Source: Amphirosellinia nigrospora (Eukaryota > Ascomycota > Sordariomycetes > Xylariales > Xylariaceae). From it: a stretch of 64,000 nucleotides of DNA. The stretch covers positions 13,746,937-13,810,936 of the forward strand of contig SCHM01000001.1 of assembly GCA_004123355.1 (NCBI GenBank), given 5' to 3'. This document shows, piece by piece, positions 60,831 to 64,000 of this stretch (within the stretch, counting starts at the first letter, position 1; each line of letters begins with the position of its first letter). Both the position numbers and the translations under genes were made by a program. The notes below the pieces were generated by a model. It was given only the letters and a program-made list of their open reading frames with translations. It ran no database searches and was not told the origin of the DNA.

Positions 60831-62459
60831 TATTATTTTTATAATTTATTTCTTTTAAATTAATAATTTCTTTTTTTTTAAATTAATGTTTTTTAACCTA
60901 TATATTAATATATTTAGCTTTTTAAAAAATAATATAGTTTTATATATTTAAATTTTTTTTTAATATATTTTAAAATAAAAAATAATTAATTAGTTATAGA
61001 ATATTAAATATATATTTATATATAACTTTTTTTTTTTTTTTTTTTCCGAAAATATTATTAATTTTTTGCTTAAAAAAATTATAATAAAAATATAATTCTA
61101 GAATAAAAAATAAAATAATAGCTAAAAGCTATAAAAATAGCTAAAAATCGTAGGTTTATTTTTATTATTTTTTTTTATAAAAAAAAAAATATTTTTTTTA
61201 AAAATAAATATATTATTTATCGTAAAACTTTTTTATTAATAAGCATATTATAAAATATTAAGTTTTTATAACTAAAAAGCTTTTAATTATTTTATTTATA
61301 AAAAATTAAGCTATTATTATTATTTTTTATTTTTTTATTTTTTATTTTTTTATTTTTTTATTTTTATTTTTTATTTTTATTTTTTTATTTTTTTTATTTT
61401 TTTATTTTTTATTTTTTAAAAATATTAAAATTTAATAATATAATTAATACTATACGCAATTAAAAAAAATAATATAGCTAGTTTTTTTTAATTATTTAAA
61501 AATTTTTTTTTTAAACTTTTTTATTTTTACTTATAAATTATAGTTAAATATAAATAAACTATTTTTAATATTAAACTTAAATTTAAACTAGCGTTTTTTT
61601 TAAATATAATAATAATTTAAATATAGTAGCTTTTTTTTTTCGTAATATTTATTCGAAATAATTTTTTTTATAAAATTTATATATTATTATTAAATAAATT
61701 ATATTTTTTATATTTTATTTTAATTTTTATTTTTTTATTTATTTTTTTTTGTTTTTAATAAACAATAAATCTATTCTTTTTTTAGCTATATTTTATAATA
61801 GTTATTTTATTTTATTTTTAATTCTTTTTTTTTTTATTTTAAAGTAATTTTTTTAAAAATAAATTATTTTATTTATATTATACTTTTTATAATTTAGCGT
61901 ATTTTTTATATTTTAAAAATATAAAACTTATTTATTACGTTTTTTATAGTTTAATATATTTTTTATATTTTATAAAAATATAAAACTTATTTATTATGCT
62001 TTTTATAATTTAGCGTATTTTTTTATATTTTTAAAAATACAAAACTTATTATAAACTTATTTATATTTACTAAAACCTGCTTATATACGCGTAGCCCCGT
62101 TTATATATAAGTCTTAAAAATAATATTTGCTTTTTATTTTATTATATATTATAAATTAATAAAAATAAAACTAAAAACTAAACTAAAGCTTAATAAATAA
62201 TTAATTATTTCTTAAAAATTAAAATAGTAAAATTATAGCTTTTTTTAACTAAATTATTAATTTAATTATAACTATAAAATAAAAATTCTATATTTTTATT
62301 TTTTATAAACTTATATTAAAATTTATTTATATATAAAGTTTTTTTTTTTTTTAAACTTATAACCGAAATACTTTTTATAAAGCTTTTTAAAAACTTTTTA
62401 ATAGTATTAAAACTAAAAAAATAAATATAAAATTAACTAAATTATAAATTTATATATAC

Positions 62460-63110
62460 TTTTATATAACTTTTTAAACTTTTTATTTTATTTTTACTTA
62501 AGGTTTTTTAATTTATTTACGCGGATATTAAACTATATAATACTATTAAATAGATTTTTAAAGCTTATTTATTTTTAAAGTTTATTTTAAATTAATAAAT
62601 TCGTAATATTAAATATTTTTTACTTTAATATTACTTTTTAAACTTTTTTTTTATTTTTATTTAAAATCCTTTAAATTATTTACGTAAATATTAAACTATA
62701 TAACATTACTAAATAAATTCTTAAAGCTTATTTACTTTTAAAATCTATTTTAAATTAATAAATTCGTAATATTAAATATTTTTTACTTTAATATAACTTT
62801 CCGTACTTTTTTTTTTATTTTTATTTAAAGTCTTTTAACTTATTTACGTAAATATTAAACTATATAATATTATTAAATAAATTCTTAAAGCTTATTTATT
62901 TTTAAAATCTATTTTAAATTAATAAATTTAATATTAAATATTTTTTACCCTAATATTATTTTCCGGACCTTTTATTTTATTTTTATCTAGGGTTTTTTAA
63001 CTTATTTATATAAATATTAAGCTATATAATATTATAAATAAATTTTTAAAACTTGTTTATTTTAAAGTTCTTTTAAAGCTAATAAATTCGTAATATTAAA
63101 TATTTTTTAT
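62460..63110. repeat. Nested array: about 160-bp units within copy 2
   Basis: The same internal array as in copy 1, with units starting near 62465, 62635, 62800 and 62965, further converted towards A/T. Confirms that the whole block including its internal array was duplicated. Confidence 0.65.
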
Positions 63111-63667
63111 TTTAATATTATTTTTTATAACCCTATTTTCTTTTAAATTAATAATTTCTTTTTTTTAAATTAATATTTTTTAACTTATATATTAATATAT
63201 TTAGCTTTTTAAAAACAATATAGTTTTATATATTTAAATTCTTTTTAGTAATATTTTAAAATAAAAAATAGTTAATTAGTTATAAAATACTAAATATATA
63301 CTTATATAACTTTTTTTTTTTTTTTTTTTTCCGGAAATATTGCTAATTTTTACTTAAAAAATTATAACAAAAATATAATTCTAAAATAAAAAAAAATAAT
63401 AGCTAAAAACTATAAAAATAACTAAAAATTATAAGTTTATTTTATATTATTTTTTTTTATAAAAAAAAAAATTTTTTTAAAATATAAATATATTATTTAT
63501 TATAAAACTTTTTTATTTAATAAATATATTATAAAATATTAAATTTTTTATAACTAAAAACTTTAATTATTTTATTTATAAAAATTAAACTATTATTATT
63601 ATTTTTATTTTTTTATTTTTTATTTTTTATTTTTTATTTTTTATTTTTTATTTTTTTATTTTTTTTA

Positions 63668-64000
63668 TTAGGGTTAGGGTTAGGGTTAGGGTTATTAGGG
63701 TTAGGGTTAGGTTAGGTTAGTTAGGGTTAGGTTAGGGTTAGGTTAGGTTAGGGTTATTAGGGTTAGGGTTAGGTTAGGGTTAGGTTAGGGTTAGGGTTAG
63801 GGTTAGGGTTAGGGTTAGGGTTAGGGTTAGGTTAGGGTTAGGGTTAGGGTTAGGTTAGGTTAGGGTTAGGGTTAGTTAGGGTTAGGGTTAGGGTTAGGGT
63901 TAGGTTAGGGTTAGGGTTAGGTTAGGGTTAGGTTAGGGTTAGGGTTAGGGTTAGGGTTAGGTTAGGGTTAGGGTTAGGGTTAGGGTTAGGGTTTAGGGTT
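63668..64000 (+). repeat. Telomere, (TTAGGG)n with TTAGG variants
   Basis: 333 bp of TTAGGG repeats on the plus strand, G-rich strand running 5'-3' to the end, which is the correct orientation for a right chromosome end. Interspersed TTAGG, TTAGTTAGGG and GGGTTATTAGGG variants occur throughout. TTAGGG is the usual ascomycete telomere repeat. Confidence 0.97.

Larger units (their letters stand above)
59220..63667. repeat. Subtelomeric tandem repeat, two copies of about 2.3 kb
   Basis: Copy 1 runs from about 59220 to 61430 and copy 2 from about 61510 to 63667, offset roughly 2,285 bp. Matching landmarks: GTTATGGTTAGATATAAAC at 59246 against its A/T-converted form near 61537; CTTATATACGCGT at about 59792 and again near 62080; and the T/A low-complexity tails at 61320-61430 and 63590-63667. 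Copy 2 is almost always the more A/T-rich version, with transitions on both strands, as RIP would produce. The second copy abuts the telomere. The left edge overlaps the 5' end of the NADAR remnant, so the repeated unit may include part of that gene. Confidence 0.75.

Noticed and set aside
1-64000. CRISPR arrays, bacterial operons, ribosome binding sites or phage genes
   Set aside because: Introns, telomere and gene families are those of a filamentous fungus; no direct-repeat/spacer pattern was seen.

Overview
The window is the right-hand end of a chromosome arm of a filamentous ascomycete (Pezizomycotina; the class is not certain, Sordariomycetes is my best guess). It ends in 333 bases of (TTAGGG)n read towards the terminus. 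Genes have short GT..AG introns of about 50-110 bp, some with CTAAC-type branch points. Fungal-only families are present: a highly reducing PKS, Dal5-type MFS, berberine-bridge-like oxidases and a basic-region/ankyrin regulator. The terminal AT-rich block shows transition-type decay typical of repeat-induced point mutation (RIP).

Layout. 0-8 kb: scattered metabolic genes (Dal5-like permease, fumarylacetoacetate hydrolase family protein, secreted GH43 glycosidase). 10-11 kb: a small secreted cysteine-rich protein with a GPI-like tail. 12-24 kb: two different HNH nuclease-domain genes, a PD-(D/E)XK nuclease-like gene, a caspase-like pseudogene and an HSL-type esterase, between long gene-poor stretches. 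24.8-56.3 kb: a secondary-metabolite cluster. 56.3-63.7 kb: very AT-rich subtelomere with a RIP-damaged NADAR-domain gene and two tandem copies of a repeat of about 2.3 kb. 63.67-64 kb: telomere.

The cluster holds a highly reducing PKS (KS-AT-DH-degenerate cMeT-ER-KR-ACP, no thioesterase), a divergently transcribed alpha/beta hydrolase that could release the chain, three cytochrome P450s, two FAD-linked (BBE-type) oxidases (one secreted, with both covalent-FAD residues), an AYR1-like SDR, a 14-TM DHA2-type efflux pump and a TOXE-like bANK transcription factor. The expected product is a reduced, multiply oxidised, non-methylated polyketide that is exported. I cannot match the gene set to a named pathway.

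Caution: many otherwise well-conserved genes carry single-base frameshifts, and most that I traced lie in short homopolymer runs (mostly G or C). This looks more like unpolished long-read assembly than gene death, so I call these genes CDS and note the breaks. The caspase-like and NADAR genes also carry in-frame nonsense codons and are called pseudogenes.
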